Source of the DNA: Vombatus ursinus
Lineage: Eukaryota > Chordata > Mammalia > Diprotodontia > Vombatidae
Reading direction: 5' to 3'
DNA length: 64,000 nucleotides
Assembly (NCBI RefSeq): GCF_900497805.2
Contig: NW_020954610.1
Span: 28,520,909-28,584,908, forward strand
Part shown: piece by piece, positions 48,260 to 59,419 of the stretch
Layout: every line of letters starts with the position of its first letter
Position numbering within the stretch: the stretch's first letter is position 1
Notes under the pieces: model-generated
Seen by the model: only the letters and a program-made list of their open reading frames with translations
What the model was told of the DNA's origin: nothing
Databases searched by the model: none
Position numbers and translations under genes: made by a program

Positions 48260-50109
48260 GCACATGGGGTTGGGCTCTGGTGGCAGCTGTGTCTGATGAG
48301 GAGGCAGAGGAAGTGGAGGTGGTGGCTCTGTTGATCTGGCCATGGTGCTGACCCAGCTCCTGGGCCCATCTGAGTGCTGCCCTCCTCTGGCCCTCCATGA
48401 GCTGAGGCGCCACTGCCACCGCCCCCCAACCCTGTTCTGGCATCTATAGAAGTGATGGACAGGCCCCTCAACCTGGCTCATCAGCAGAGCAGGAAAGCAG
48501 ATCTGTCATTAGCTTCAGGGAAATACGAAGAGGCCATTTTGTGTCATCAACAGGTGACTGAATATCTTTCTGAAGCCATGAAGCTGACACAGTCTGAGCA
48601 GGCTCAGTTATCACTGGAATTACAAAGGGATAGCCACATGAAACAACTTTTGCTTATTCAGGAGAGGTGGAAAAGAGCAAAGCGGGAAGAAAGGTGGAAA
48701 TCCCAACAGACTGCTGATGGAAACCCTCATCTACTGATGTTGTGCAGGCTGCTGGCTGAGGATGGGTCTGAGGGCCCCAGTGTGCCCCGGTCTCATCAGT
48801 TTAGTCCTGCCACAGTGCCAGGGGTCCTCAACAGGGAGCCAGATGCTCTTCTTTTCCTCCTCCAGAAGAGGAAAGACCTGACAGAACCACATGCTGGCAG
48901 CAAAGTCCCCAAAGACGACAGAAGGATGATAGAAGAGTAGGCGACCAAGATCATCCATCTGAAGTGGCACGTCGAGTTTCTTGTGGCCAATAATGAAAGG
49001 TTGAGGAAAGAAAACAAGCATCTGTAAGCTGAAAAGACCAGACTCCAGAAAGCCCCACTTGACAAGGAATTGGATGTAGATGCTGACTTTGTAGAAAAAT
49101 CTGAATTATGGAGCCTGCCTTCCCCTGCAGAGACTGCCTGAACCTCTTCTCCCTAGAAGGAATTTGCGACCAACACGGGGAAAGCCAAGGACATTCCCAA
49201 CCCCAATCCCCAACCTTCCTCCCTTGAACTTTCCATCCCCAGAGCTCCAGAAGGTGGAGCTCCCTGAAAATATTCTGAAAGGACTTATGAACAGTTCAGT
49301 GGAAGCTCACAAGGGGCTAAAATGGTGCTGGAAAGGGAGAGGAAATCATATAGTGAAAACAGCAAAAAGGGAAAACCACAGAGCTAGGAATGCTCCAGTC
49401 CAGGTGGAGGAGAAGAGGCCTGGCCTCGCCATAGACCACGGTTACTGTGAAGTACTCCACACAGCCGAAGAACTGACTGGGGCTGAGGAAGTGGCAGGTG
49501 GCAGGAACTAAACTCTCGAGTGTCTCTCTCCCAATTCAAATCAAATGGTGACCCAGAATAACTTTTTGCAAGCAGCAGTTATTTTCCTTCTCTTAACTTC
49601 AGGGTTATGTTATATGTAATAATTAATCTATAATGCCATACAGGATAATGCAAAATCGAAATAATCCAGGAGCCCAAGGGTGGCTTTGTATTGGAAAGAT
49701 GCTTTCTTTCATGCATTGACTGCATGCATTTTATTTTGCACAGTTTATTAATTCTAATGAGGCATGTCAGTCACGTGTCTTCCTAGATGATCCTACATGT
49801 GTCACACTTTGCACTACTCCTAACATGATGATAACCTCAAGATTATCAGGAGAAATGTTTAAATTTCCACTTTATGAAGAAAGGAACCAAATTATTAGTT
49901 CTGCTTGTTTTTTAAATTATCTGTTTACATAATTAATTAGGATGCATCATAAGTTTTAACTTTCTGTTTGTTGTATTAAAATGTTATGTATGATTTTTAA
50001 AACATCCACAGAATTATCCCTTTGCTTTGAATGGTGCATGAATGGAAGTAATGCTAGTTGGCAGTATTTGCAAGAAACCAATAAAATAATTGTGTTTTAT
50101 TACAAAAAA
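48260..50109 (+). pseudogene. NRBF2: NRBF2 processed pseudogene (retrocopy)
   Basis: NRBF2 encodes the MIT-domain and coiled-coil subunit of the autophagy-specific class III PI3-kinase complex I. This is an intronless copy of its mRNA. It has about 186 bases of 5'UTR, the coding part 48446 to about 49295, and about 800 bases of 3'UTR with AATAAA at 50080-50085. An A-tail starts at 50104, and 15-base target duplications flank the copy. The first codon reads ATA instead of ATG (48446). The MIT-like N-terminus is clear ('PLNLAHQQSRKAD', 'KLTQSEQAQLSLELQRDSHM', 'KQLLLIQERWKRAKREER'). In-frame stops occur at 48938, 49025 and 49139. A frame change near 49197 precedes 'IPNLPPLNFPSPEL' and 'ENILKGLMNS'. 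The 163-codon N-terminal frame is open, but I see no promoter of its own. It lies inside a HAL1 in the same orientation. Confidence 0.96.
50080..50085 (+). terminator. Polyadenylation signal of the NRBF2 retrocopy
   Basis: AATAAA lies 18 bases before the A-tail that begins at 50104. This is the spacing expected of a genuine mRNA 3' end. Confidence 0.9.
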
Positions 50110-50124
50110 AAGAGAAGTAGAGGA
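50110..50124 (+). repeat. Target-site duplication of the NRBF2 retrocopy, right
   Basis: Identical to 48245-48259. HAL1 ORF1 continues directly after it. Confidence 0.95.
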
Positions 50125-51990
50125 AAAACTGAGAGTGATGCAAGAAAATCATGAAAAACAAGTCAACAGCTTGCTACAGGAGAACCAAAAAAAATACCGA
50201 AGAAAATAAAACCTTAAAAATGACCTAACCCAAATGGCAAAAGAGGTTCAAAGAAGAACGCCTTCAAAAACAAAATTGACGAAATGGAAAAGGCAGTTCA
50301 AAAGTTTATTAAATAAAATACTTCCTTAAAAATTAGAATGGAACAATTGGAAGCTAGGGACTTTGAGAGAAATAAAGACACTACAAAACAACTCCAAAAG
50401 AATGAAAAAATAGAAAACAATGTAAAATATCTCATTGGAAAAACAACTAACCTGGAAAATAGATCCAGGAGAGAGAATTTAACACTTATTGGACTACCTG
50501 AAAACCATGATCAAAGAAAGAGTCCAGACATCGTATTTCAAGAAATTATCAAGGAAAACTGCCCTGTTATTTTAGAACCAGAGGGCAAAATAGAAATTGA
50601 AAGAATCCACCAATCACCTCCTGAAAGAGATCCCTAAAGGAAAACTCCTAGGAATATTGTAGCCAAATTACTCAAAGGAGAAATTTCTCAAGGAGAAAAT
50701 ATTACAAGTAACCAGAAAGAAACAATTCAAGTATTGTAGAAACACCATCAGGATGACACAAGATTTAGCAGTTTCTACATTAAGGGACTGTAAGGCTTGG
50801 AATATAATATTCTGGAAGGCAAAGGAGATAAGATTACAACAAAGAATCACCTTCCCAGCAAAACTGAGCACAATCCTTCAGGGGAAAAAATGGTCATTCA
50901 GTGAAATAGGGGACTTTCAATCATTCTTGGATGAAAAGACCAGAGCTGAATAGGAAATTTGACTTTCAGATATAAGACTCAAGAGAAACATGAAGAGGTA
51001 AACAGGAAAGAGAAATTATAAAAAGACTTATTAAGGTTGAACTGTTTACATTCTACATGGAAAGATGATATTTGTAACTCTTGAGTCCTTTGTCAGTATT
51101 AGAGTAGTTGGAGGGAAAAATATGTATGTATATATGTAGATAGATAAATAGATAGATAGAGGGCACAGGGTGAGTTAAAGATGAATGGGTGATATCTAGA
51201 ATAAAATTAAAGGGTGAGAGAAGATTATATGGCGAGAAGGAGAAAGGGAAAGGTAGAATGGAGACAAATTATCTCACATGAAACAGACAAGAAAAGGTTT
51301 TTACAGTGGAGGGGAAATGGGAAGGTGAGAAGGAATGAGTGAATCTTATTCTCATTGGATTTGGTTTAAGGAGAGAATAACATACACACTCAATTACATG
51401 TGGAAATCTATTTTATCCTACAAGAAAATGGGGAGGGTAGGGGACAAAAGAGCAGGGGATAATAGAAGGGAGGGCAGATTGGGAGAGGGGCAATCAGAAG
51501 CAAACACTTCTAAGGAGAAACAAGGTCAAAAGAGAGAATAGAATAAATGGGGGGTGGCATAGGATGAAGGGAAATATACTTAGTTTTTCACAACATGACT
51601 ATTATGGAAGTGTTTTGCATGACTACACATTTATAACCTGTACTGAGTTGCTTTCCTTCTCAATGAGGGTGGGTGGGGAGGAAGGAAGGGAGAAAATTTG
51701 GAACCCAAAATTTTGAAAACAAAAGTTAAAAAAATGTTTTCACATGCAACTAGGAAATAAAATATTCAGGAAATGGGGTATAGAAATCTACCATGACCTA
51801 CAGAAAAATTGAAGGGGTAGGGGATAAGAAAAGCAGGGGCAAGATAGAAAGGATGGCAGATTAGGAGATGGGGTATTCAGAATGCATCCCATCTTAAGAT
51901 GGGTGGAGGGACAAGATGGGGAGAAAATTTAGAAGTCAAAATTTTGTGGAAGTGAATGTTGAAAACTAAAAATAAATTAATTAATTAAAA

Positions 51991-52036
51991 AAATGACTCT
52001 TTCATTGTACTCTATCCACTGTACTTCCTAGCTATC
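51991..52036 (-). repeat. Marsupial SINE, second part
   Basis: 'aaatgactctttcattg' and 'ctctatccactgtacttcc' plus 'tagctatcc' complete the SINE begun at 47008. AGATGAGT (47223-47230) and AAATGACT (51991-51998) are the likely decayed target duplication of the HAL1. Confidence 0.8.
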
Positions 52037-52039
52037 CTA

Positions 52040-52945
52040 ATGGAATAATACTAAGACATTTTAAGATATGTATACAATGTTCTTTTGGTTCTGCTCACTT
52101 ATTCTGCTTCATGATTTCATGCAAATCTTTCCATGTATTTTTCTAAGATCATTGAGCTCATCACTTCTTATATCCCTTATTTATTCCCCAATTGATGGAC
52201 ACTCCCACAATGTCCAGTTCTTTGCCACCACAAAAAGAGGTATTATCAACATTTTAGAACATATAGGATCTTTTCCTTTTTCCTAAATCATCTTTGGAAA
52301 CAGACCTAGTATTAGTATTACTGGGTCAAAGTTTAATAACTCTTTGGGCATAATTCCAGATTGCTTTACAAAATGGATCAGTTCACAATTCCACCAATGA
52401 TGAGTTATTGTCCTATTTTTTCCACATCCCCTCTAAGATTTGTTGCTTTCCCTTTTAATTATCTGATAGGTGTAAAGTGATATTTCAAGTTTGTTTTAAT
52501 TTGTATTCCTCTAATCAATAATAATTTAGAGCATTTTTTCATATTACTACACTTTGTTTTGATTTCTTCATTGGAAACTACTTGTTCATATCCTTTGACC
52601 ATTTATCAATTGAGGAATGATGTATATTCTTATAGATTTGACAAAGTTCTTTATGCATTTGAGATATGAAGTTTTTATCTGAGAAACTGTCCAAATTCCC
52701 TTCCCCTTCCTCATGAATTTTCTGCTTTTCTTCTGATTTTGGCTACATTTGTTTTAATTGTACAAAACATTTTAATTTAATGTGATTGGAATTACCCATT
52801 TCACACCTAATCTTGCTCTCTATCTCTTGTTTAGTCATAGATTATTTGGCTTTCCATAAGTCTGACAAGTAATATGTGCCATCTTCTTCTAATTTTCTTG
52901 TTATGGCTCTCTGCCTTTTCCTGGAAATCTTTTTTTAGAATGCCA
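52040..52945 (-). repeat. Old L1 ORF2 3' region and 3'UTR, minus strand
   Basis: The complement of ORF2 C-terminal sequence: 'ctgctcacttattctgcttc', 'ccaattgatggacactccc', 'tctaatcaataataattt', 'tatcctttgaccatttatc' and 'gtgattggaattacccattt'. It is clearly more diverged than the L1s at 53.8-60 kb, so it is an older subfamily. Confidence 0.8.
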
Positions 52946-53189
52946 GTAGGAAGGTATTATTACCATTGTGATTTAATGGTTTATTTCCTAGGGGCATGTA
53001 AACATTGACTATCCACTATAGATAGAATATATTTAGCAACTGTTAAAATATGAGGGGGGCTGAGTTACTACTATGCTAAGGGGGAAATTTAAATACATTT
53101 AAAACACGGCAACATTTCTGATCAACACCTTTAACAGTACCCTAATATTAATATAGGCTTTTGTTACATCCATAATTGGAAATGCTAAA

Positions 53190-53775
53190 TTTCAGTTAGA
53201 GGTTAGTTGATCAGTCAATAAGTATTTATCAAGTACCTAGTGCATTTTGGGCATGGTGGTAAGAACTAGGGATATTAAAAAAATACACCAGTATTTGCCA
53301 CCAAGGAAATTACAACCTAATGAGGGACACAACAAAGAAGCAAATATGTGTAAACAAGCTAATGATTAATGATTCCCATGATAAATAGGAGATAGTTAAA
53401 AGAGGAAAGACACTAGAACTAAGAGGGGTTGAAAAAAAGCTTCCTGTAGAAGCTGGAATTTTAGCTGGGACTTGAAGAAAAGGAAGTAGGATGGAAAGTA
53501 TTTTAGACATGAGGGACAGTCAAAGAAAATGCCTAGAGTTGAGAGATTGAGTGTTTTGTTTGTGGAACATCAAGGAAGCCAATATCACTGAATTGAAGAA
53601 TACATATGAGAGAGTAAAGTGTAAGAAGACTGAAAAGGAAATAGGGGCCAGGTTATAAAGGGCACTGAATGCCAAAGAGAAGATTTTTTTTTATATTTGA
53701 TCCTGAAGGCAATAAGGATCCACTGGAGTTTATTGAGTAGGGGGTTGATATGGTCAGGTTTGTGCATTAGGGTAA
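53190..53775 (-). repeat. L2 LINE 3' region, minus strand
   Basis: The complement of L2 ORF2 end to terminus. On the plus strand it reads 'caagtacctagtgcattttg', 'cttcctgtagaagctggaat', 'gggccaggttataaagggc', 'actgaatgccaaagag', 'aaggcaataaggatccactg', 'gagtttattgagtag' and 'gttgatatggtcaggtttg'. On the minus strand residues like 'NPLLNKLQWILIAFRIKYK' (53767-53700) match the L2 'LNKLQWLPI..RIKYK' block. This is the best preserved L2 in the window. Confidence 0.88.
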
Positions 53776-53849
53776 TAAATTTATTTTCTTTTTCTAATCC
53801 AAGTTTACCAGATATCTATCCATGGACCCCACATTAAGAATTACTATTC

Positions 53850-54127
53850 TTTTTTAATTAATTAATTTTTAGTTTTCAACATTCACTTTTACTAGAATCC
53901 CACCCCTTCTCTCACCTCCCCAAGATGCCATATAATCTGATAGAAGCTATACATGAACAATCCTATTAAACATATTTCTACATTAGTCACATTGGAAAAG
54001 AAGAATCAGAATAAAAGGGAAAAACTATTACAAAGGAAAAAAAACAAAGAAAAAGAGGAAAGAGTATGCTTCAATCTGTAATCAGGCTCCATAGTTCTTT
54101 TTCTGGATGTAGATAGCATTTAGCATT
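53850..54127 (-). repeat. L1 3'UTR, minus strand
   Basis: The complement of an L1 tail ('ttagttttcaacattcac', 'gccatataatctgatag', 'ggatgtagatagcattt'). It joins abruptly at about 54127 to mid-ORF2 sequence, so about 2 kb of ORF2 is missing or the two pieces are separate insertions. Confidence 0.8.
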
Positions 54128-55168
54128 TTTAATAGGAATTGACCCTGTATTTTGTCAAAGGTTTTTCCGCACCTTTTGAGATAATCATATGATTTCTGTT
54201 AATTCATTATTGACATGGTCAATTATACTGGCATTTTTCTAATATTGAAACAGCCCTGCATTCCTGGTATAAATTCACTCGGTCATAGTGTATTATCCTA
54301 GTGATAAATTGCTGCAATCTCTTAGTTCATATTTTATTTGAAATTTTTGAAACAATATTCATTAGAGAAATTGGTCTATACTTTTCTTTCTCAGTTTTGG
54401 CTCTTCCTTGTTTAGGTATCAGAACCATTTTTTTTTATCAGGAAAAGAATTTGGAAGGACTCCTTTACCTATTCTTCCAAATAATTTATATAGAATTGGA
54501 ATTAATTGTCCTTTAAATGTTTGGTAGAACTCAATTTTAAATTCATCTGGTCCTGGAGATTTTTTCCTTGGGATTTCATTGCTGGCTTGTTCATTTTCTT
54601 TTTCCGAAATGGAGTTATGTAAGTATTTTATTTCCTCTTTTATTAATCTGTGCCATTGATATTTTTGTAAGTATTCATTCATTTCACTTAGTTTGTCAGA
54701 TTTATTTGCATACAGCTAGGCAAAATAGCTCCTAGTTATTGTTTTAATTTCCTCTTCATTAGTATTGAATGCAGCCTTTTATTTATGATACTGGCAATTG
54801 GGTTTTCTTCTTTCTATTTTTTTAAAATCATATTAGTCAAAAGTTTATATATTTGATTGTTTTTTTAAATAAAACCAACTCAGCTTTATTTATTAGTTTA
54901 ATACTCTTCTTAATTTCAATTTTATTAATATATCCTTTGGTTTTCAGAATTTCTAGTTTGGTGTTTAATTGGGGATTTCTAATTTGTTCTTTTTTCTAGT
55001 TTTTTTCATTGCATGCCAATTCATTGATCTCCTCTTTCTCTATTTTATTCATGCAAGCATGTAGAGATATAAAATTTCCATTTAGAGCTGCTTTAGCTAC
55101 ATCCCATAAGTTTTGGTATGTTGTCTCATTATTGTCATTCTCTTGGATGAAATTATTGATTATTTCTT
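54128..55168 (-). repeat. L1 ORF2 central part (linker to RT), minus strand
   Basis: The minus frame 54682-54419 carries '[20 protein letters not shown]', '[20 protein letters not shown]' and 'LIPILYKLF', the standard region before RT motif 1. It ends at 55168, where a HAL1 3' end begins. Confidence 0.85.
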
Positions 55169-55192
55169 TTTTTGTATTTTTTTGTATTTTTT

Positions 55193-55763
55193 GAAATTAA
55201 TTTATTTATTTTTAGTTTTCAACACTCACTTCACAAGATTTTGAGTTCCAAATTTTCTCCCCATCTCATTCCTCCCCCCACCCCAATATGGCATGCATTC
55301 TGAATACCCCTTATCCTAATCTGCCCTCTCTTCTATCTCTCCCACCCCTTCTCTTATCCCTTTCCCCTTCAATTTTCCATTAGGGCAGGACAGATTTCTA
55401 CACCCCATTTCCTATATATCTTATTTCCCAGTTGCATGTGAAAACTTTTTTTTTAACTTTTGTTTTTAAAACTTTGGGTTCCAAATTTTCTCCCTTTCTC
55501 CCTCCCCACCCACCCTCATTGAGAAAGCAAGAAACTCAATACATGTTATACATGTGTAGTCATGCAAAACACTTCCATAGTAGTCATGTGAAAAGCTAAA
55601 TATGTTTCCCTTCATCCTATGCCACCCCCCATTTATTCTACTCCCTCTTTTGACCTTGTCCCTCCTTAGAAGTGTTTGCTTCTGATTACCCCCTTTCCCA
55701 ATCTGCCCTCCTCTCTATAGTCCTCCTGCTCTCTTGTTCTCTTCCCCCCTCCCCGCCCCATAC
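55193..55763 (-). repeat. 5'-truncated HAL1 3' end, minus strand
   Basis: It has the same double tail and spacer order as the full HAL1 copies: 'gagttccaaattttctcc' twice (about 55247 and 55480), 'cccagttgcatgtgaaaac', and 'agaagtgtttgcttctgatt'. It splits an L1. The L1 segment just before (55052-55168) and just after (55764-55880) is the same about 115 bases of ORF2, diverged from each other. Confidence 0.82.
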
Positions 55764-57046
55764 ACAAGCATTTAGAGATATAAAACTTCCCCTAAGAAGT
55801 ACTTTCACTGCATCCCATAAGTTTTGGTATGTTGTCTCATTATTGTCATTCTCTTGAATGAAGTTATTGATTATTTCTATGATGTGTTGTTTGAACTAGT
55901 CATTCTTTAAGACTGGATTATTTATTTTCTAATTAATTTTTATTCTATCTTTCCATGGATCTTTAGTATATGTAATTTTTATTGTATCATGATTTGAAAA
56001 GGATGCATTTAGTATTTCTGCCTTTTTTCATTAGATTTGAAGTTTTTAATTCTCTAATACGCAGTCAATTTTTGTGTAGGTTGCTGTACCACTGAGAAAA
56101 AGGCATATTCCTTTCTATCCCCATTCAATTTTTCCAGGGGTCTACCATATCTAACTTTTCTAAAATTCTGTTCCCCTCATTAGCTTTGTTCTTATTTACT
56201 TTGTGATTAGATTTATCTAGTTCTGAGAGGGGGAGGTTGGGGTCCTCCACTTTTAGTGTACTTTTTAGTATATGTTTTTAGTATACTTTTGCTGTCTATT
56301 TCTTCCTGTAACTCCCTGAACTTCTCCTCTAAGAATTTGGATGCTATATCACATGGTGCATATATGTTTATCGTGATACTACTTCATTGTCTATGGTACC
56401 TTTCAGCAGGATGTAGTTTCCTTCCTTGTCCCTTTTAATGAGATCTAGTTTTTGCTTTTGCTATTTCTGAGATCACGATTGCTACCCTTGTTTTTTTTTT
56501 TTTTGTTTGTTTGTTTGTTTGTTTCCTTCAGGTGAAGCATAATATATTCTATTCCAGGCTTTAATCTTTACTCTATGTGTATATCTCTGCTTCAAATGTG
56601 TTTCTTCTAAACAACATACTGTTGGTTTATGGTTTTTAATCCACTCTGTTAACTGTTTCCCTTTTATGGGAGAGTTCATCCCATTCACATTCACAGCTAT
56701 GATTACTGACTGTATCTTTCACTACATCCAATTGTCCCTTTTTTATACATTTTGTTCACCTTTCATTCTTTCCCTCCTTATCAGTGTTTTGTTCTGACCA
56801 CTGTCTCCCTCATTTTCTCTTCCCTTCTCTCACCCTCTCCATTCCCCCCCCTCCACCTTCTTCCTCTAGCATAAGAGAGATTTCTATGCCCAATTGAGTA
56901 TGTATGTTATTTCCTACTTGAGCCAAATATAATGAGAGTAAGGTTCAAACAATTCTCACTTTCTCCCTTTTTTCCCTCTACTGTAATTGGTCTTTGTACC
57001 TTTTCTTGTTATGTAATTTACCTTTTCCTGCTTCCTCTTTTCTTCT
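55764..57046 (-). repeat. L1 EN domain and inter-ORF spacer, minus strand
   Basis: Reading from 57046 down: purine-rich spacer; ORF2 start at 56694 ('MNVNGMNSPIKGKQ', 'CCLEETHLKQRYTHRVKIKA'); EN continuing to 55764. An expanded (GTTT)n lies at 56503-56524. Frames are broken. Confidence 0.85.
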
Positions 57047-58440
57047 TCTTCTGTTCTCCATAAATCTGATAGGTAAACTATTCTTTGCTCTCCTAGTTTG
57101 CTTATACTATCATCCTTTATATCTAAATCATGAACCCATTTTGACTTTATTTTGGTATATGGTGTAAGATTTTGGCCTATGCCTAGTTTCTGGAATATTA
57201 TTTTCCAGTTTTCCCAGCAGTTTTTGTCAAATAGTGAGTTCTTATCCCAAAAGTTGGGTTCTTTGGGTTTATCAAATAATAGATTACTACAGTCATTGAC
57301 TACTATGTGTTGCATACTTAACCTATTCCACTGATCCACCACTTTATTTCTTAGCCAGTATTAAACAGTTTTAATGATTGCTACTTTACAACACAATTTA
57401 AGATCTGCAATGGCTAGGCCACATTTCCCTGCATTTCTTTTCATTAGTTCCTTTGATATTCTAGACCTTTTCTTATTCTGAATGCATCTTGTTATTATAT
57501 TTTCTAGCTCTATAAAATAATTTTTGGTAGTTACATTGGTATGGCACGGAATAAGTAAATTAACTTAGGTAAAATTGTCATTTTTATTATATTAGCTCAG
57601 CCTACCCATGAGCAACTGATGTTTTTTCCAATTATTTAGACCTGACTTTATTTGTATGAAAAGTGTTTTGTAATTGTGTTCATATAGTTCCTGGGTTTGT
57701 TTCAGTAGGTAAATTCCTAAATATTCTTTAATGCCTACAGTAACTTTAAATGGGATTTATCTTTCTGTTTCTTTCTATTAGGCTTTGTTGGTAATACATA
57801 GAAATGCCAATGATTTATGTGGGTTTATTTTATAACCTGCAACTTTGCTAAAGTTATTTATTGTTTCAAGTAGTTTTTTACTTGATTCTCTAGAATTCTC
57901 TCAGTATATCATCATGTCATCTACAAAGAGTGATAGTTTTGTTTCTTCTTTGCCTATTCTAATACTTCAATTTCTTTTTCTTCTCTTATTGATAAAGCTA
58001 ACATTTCCAGTACAATATTGAACAGCAGTGGTGATAATGGACATCTTTGTTTCACTGCTGATCTTAATGGAAATGCTGCCAGCTTGTCTTCATTACATAT
58101 GATGCTTGCTTAAGGTTTTAGGTAGATGCTACTTATTATTTTAAGGAAACCTACATTTATTTCTATGCCTTCTAGTGTTTTTAATAGGAAAAGGTATTGT
58201 CAAAAGCTTTTTTTGCATCTGTTGAGATGATCATGTGGTCTCTGCTAGTATTGGTTTTGATATGATCAATTATGCTGATAGTTTTCCTAATATTGATCCA
58301 GCCCTGCATTCCTGGTATAAATCCTACCTGTTCATAGTGTATTATTCTTGTGATAAGTTGCTGTAATCTGTCTGCTAATATTTTATTTAAAATTTTTGCA
58401 TCTATATTCATTAGGGAAATTGGTCTATGGTTTTCTTTGT
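57047..58440 (-). repeat. L1 ORF2 RT to C-terminal part, minus strand
   Basis: '[20 protein letters not shown]' (about 58385-58330), '[13 protein letters not shown]' and '[15 protein letters not shown]' (to about 58190). RT box as 'FVDDMM' (about 57925) with both Asp kept. 'FWDKNSLFDKNCWENWK' (about 57250) and 'VYLSDLWRTEE' (about 57080). At 57047 it is joined in frame to spacer sequence of the next L1 piece. Confidence 0.87.
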
Positions 58441-59419
58441 TCTTTTTCTAGTTTTTTTGTTTAGTTGTATGTCCAATTCATTGATCTCTTCTTTTTCTAT
58501 TTTATTCATGTAAGCATTTAGAGATATAAAACTTCCCCTAAGAATTGCTTTTGCTGCATCCCATAAGTTTTGGTATGTTGTCTCATTATTGTCATTTTCT
58601 TGAATAAAGTTATTGATTGTTTCTATGATTTGTTCTTTGACCCATTAAATTTTTAGGATTAGATTATTTAATTTCCAATTATTTTTTAGTCTATCTTTCC
58701 ATGGCCCTTTGTCACATTTGCGTCATAATCTGAAAAAGAATGAATTTAATAGTCCTGCCTTTCTGCTTTGGATTGTGAGGTTTTTATGCCCTAGCACATG
58801 GTCAATTTTTGTGTATGTGCCAAGGACCACCAAGAAAAAAGTATATTTCTTTCTATCCCCATTCAATTTTCTCCAGAGGTCTACCATATATAACTTTTTT
58901 AATATTCTATTCACCTCCTTAACTTCTTTCTTGTTTATTTTGTCATTAGATTTATCTAGTTCAGAGAGAGGGAGGTTGAAATCCACTCACTAGTATAGTT
59001 TTGCTGTTTATTTCTTTACGTAAGTCCCTAAACTTCTCCTCTCAGAATATGGATGCTATAACATTTGGTGCACATATGTCTAGTCATGATATTACTTCAT
59101 TGTCTATGCTGCCTTTTAGAAGGATATAGTTTCCTTCCTTATCTTTTTTTTTTGGCTAGGCAATGGTTAACTTCCCCAGGGTCACACAGCTAGAACTCAG
59201 GTCCTCCTGAATCCAGGGTCAGTGCTTTATCCACTGCACCACCTACCTGCCCCCATTCCTTATCTCTTTTGATAAGATTTATTTTTGCTTTTGCTTTGCC
59301 TGAGAGCAGGATTGCTACCCTTGCTTTTTTTTTACTTCAAGGAAAGCATAATATATTCTCCTGCAACCTTTTACCTTTACCCTGTGTATGTCACTCTGTT
59401 TCAAATGTGTCTCCAGTAA
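58441..59419 (-). repeat. L1 ORF2 EN and linker, minus strand
   Basis: From 59419 down: 'ETHLKQSDIHRVKVKG' (about 59410-59360), 'MDFNLPLSELDKS' (GDFN box as MDFN, about 58985), 'YTKIDHVLGHKNL' (about 58810), to the linker at 58441. There it is joined to RT sequence with loss of about 600 bases. A SINE is inserted at 59145-59255. Confidence 0.85.
59145..59255 (-). repeat. SINE inserted in L1, with perfect target duplication
   Basis: Plus-strand words: 'ccccagggtcacacagctag', 'aactcaggtcctcctgaatc' and 'ctttatccactgcaccacc'. The T-run at 59145-59153 is its A-tail. TTCCTTATCT at 59135-59144 and 59256-59265 is a perfect ten-base duplication. The element is 5'-complete but lacks its 3' part. Confidence 0.92.

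Larger units (their letters stand above)
48066..50993 (+). pseudogene. HAL1 ORF1, interrupted and broken
   Basis: N-terminus 'MTNQHKKSQALESYFGDKED', then a stop after 'KVKAPT'. The coiled-coil part begins 'MNWSQAMEELKKDFEKQVRE' and is cut at 48259 by the NRBF2 insert. It resumes at 50110 ('REVEEKLRVMQENHEKQVNS'). The RRM-like core is at 50338-50637 ('NVKYLIGKTTNLENRSRREN', then 'LTLIGLPENH', 'IERIHQSPPERDP'). The C-terminal domain is at 50753-50950 ('STLRDCKAWNIIFWKAKE'). The protein class binds RNA as a trimer. Several frame changes are present besides the large insertion. Confidence 0.85.
47231..51990 (+). mobile_element. HAL1 (half-L1) element, full length, split by a retrocopy
   Basis: Without the 1.85 kb NRBF2 insert this element is about 2.9 kb, the same as the copy at 60888-63730. 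Order: L1-like 5'UTR from 'gggagccaagacagcag'; ORF1 from ATG 48066 ('MTNQHKKSQALESYFGDKED') to TGA 50991; a long purine-rich 3' region; a first L1-type tail (about 51690-51730), then a second (about 51925-51985). There is no ORF2. HAL1 elements are known in mammals as L1 derivatives that carry only ORF1 and must use L1 enzymes in trans. It sits inside a SINE. ORF1 has stops and frameshifts, so the copy is inactive. Confidence 0.88.

Noticed and set aside
48096-48481. Minus-strand frames of 83-118 codons rich in G, A and P
   Set aside because: They lie antisense to the GC-rich 5'UTR of the NRBF2 retrocopy and show no domain.
48452-48940. 163-codon NRBF2-like frame taken as a functional gene
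   Set aside because: The original start codon is ATA, three stops and a frame change follow, introns are absent, and an A-tail and target duplications mark it as a retrocopy.
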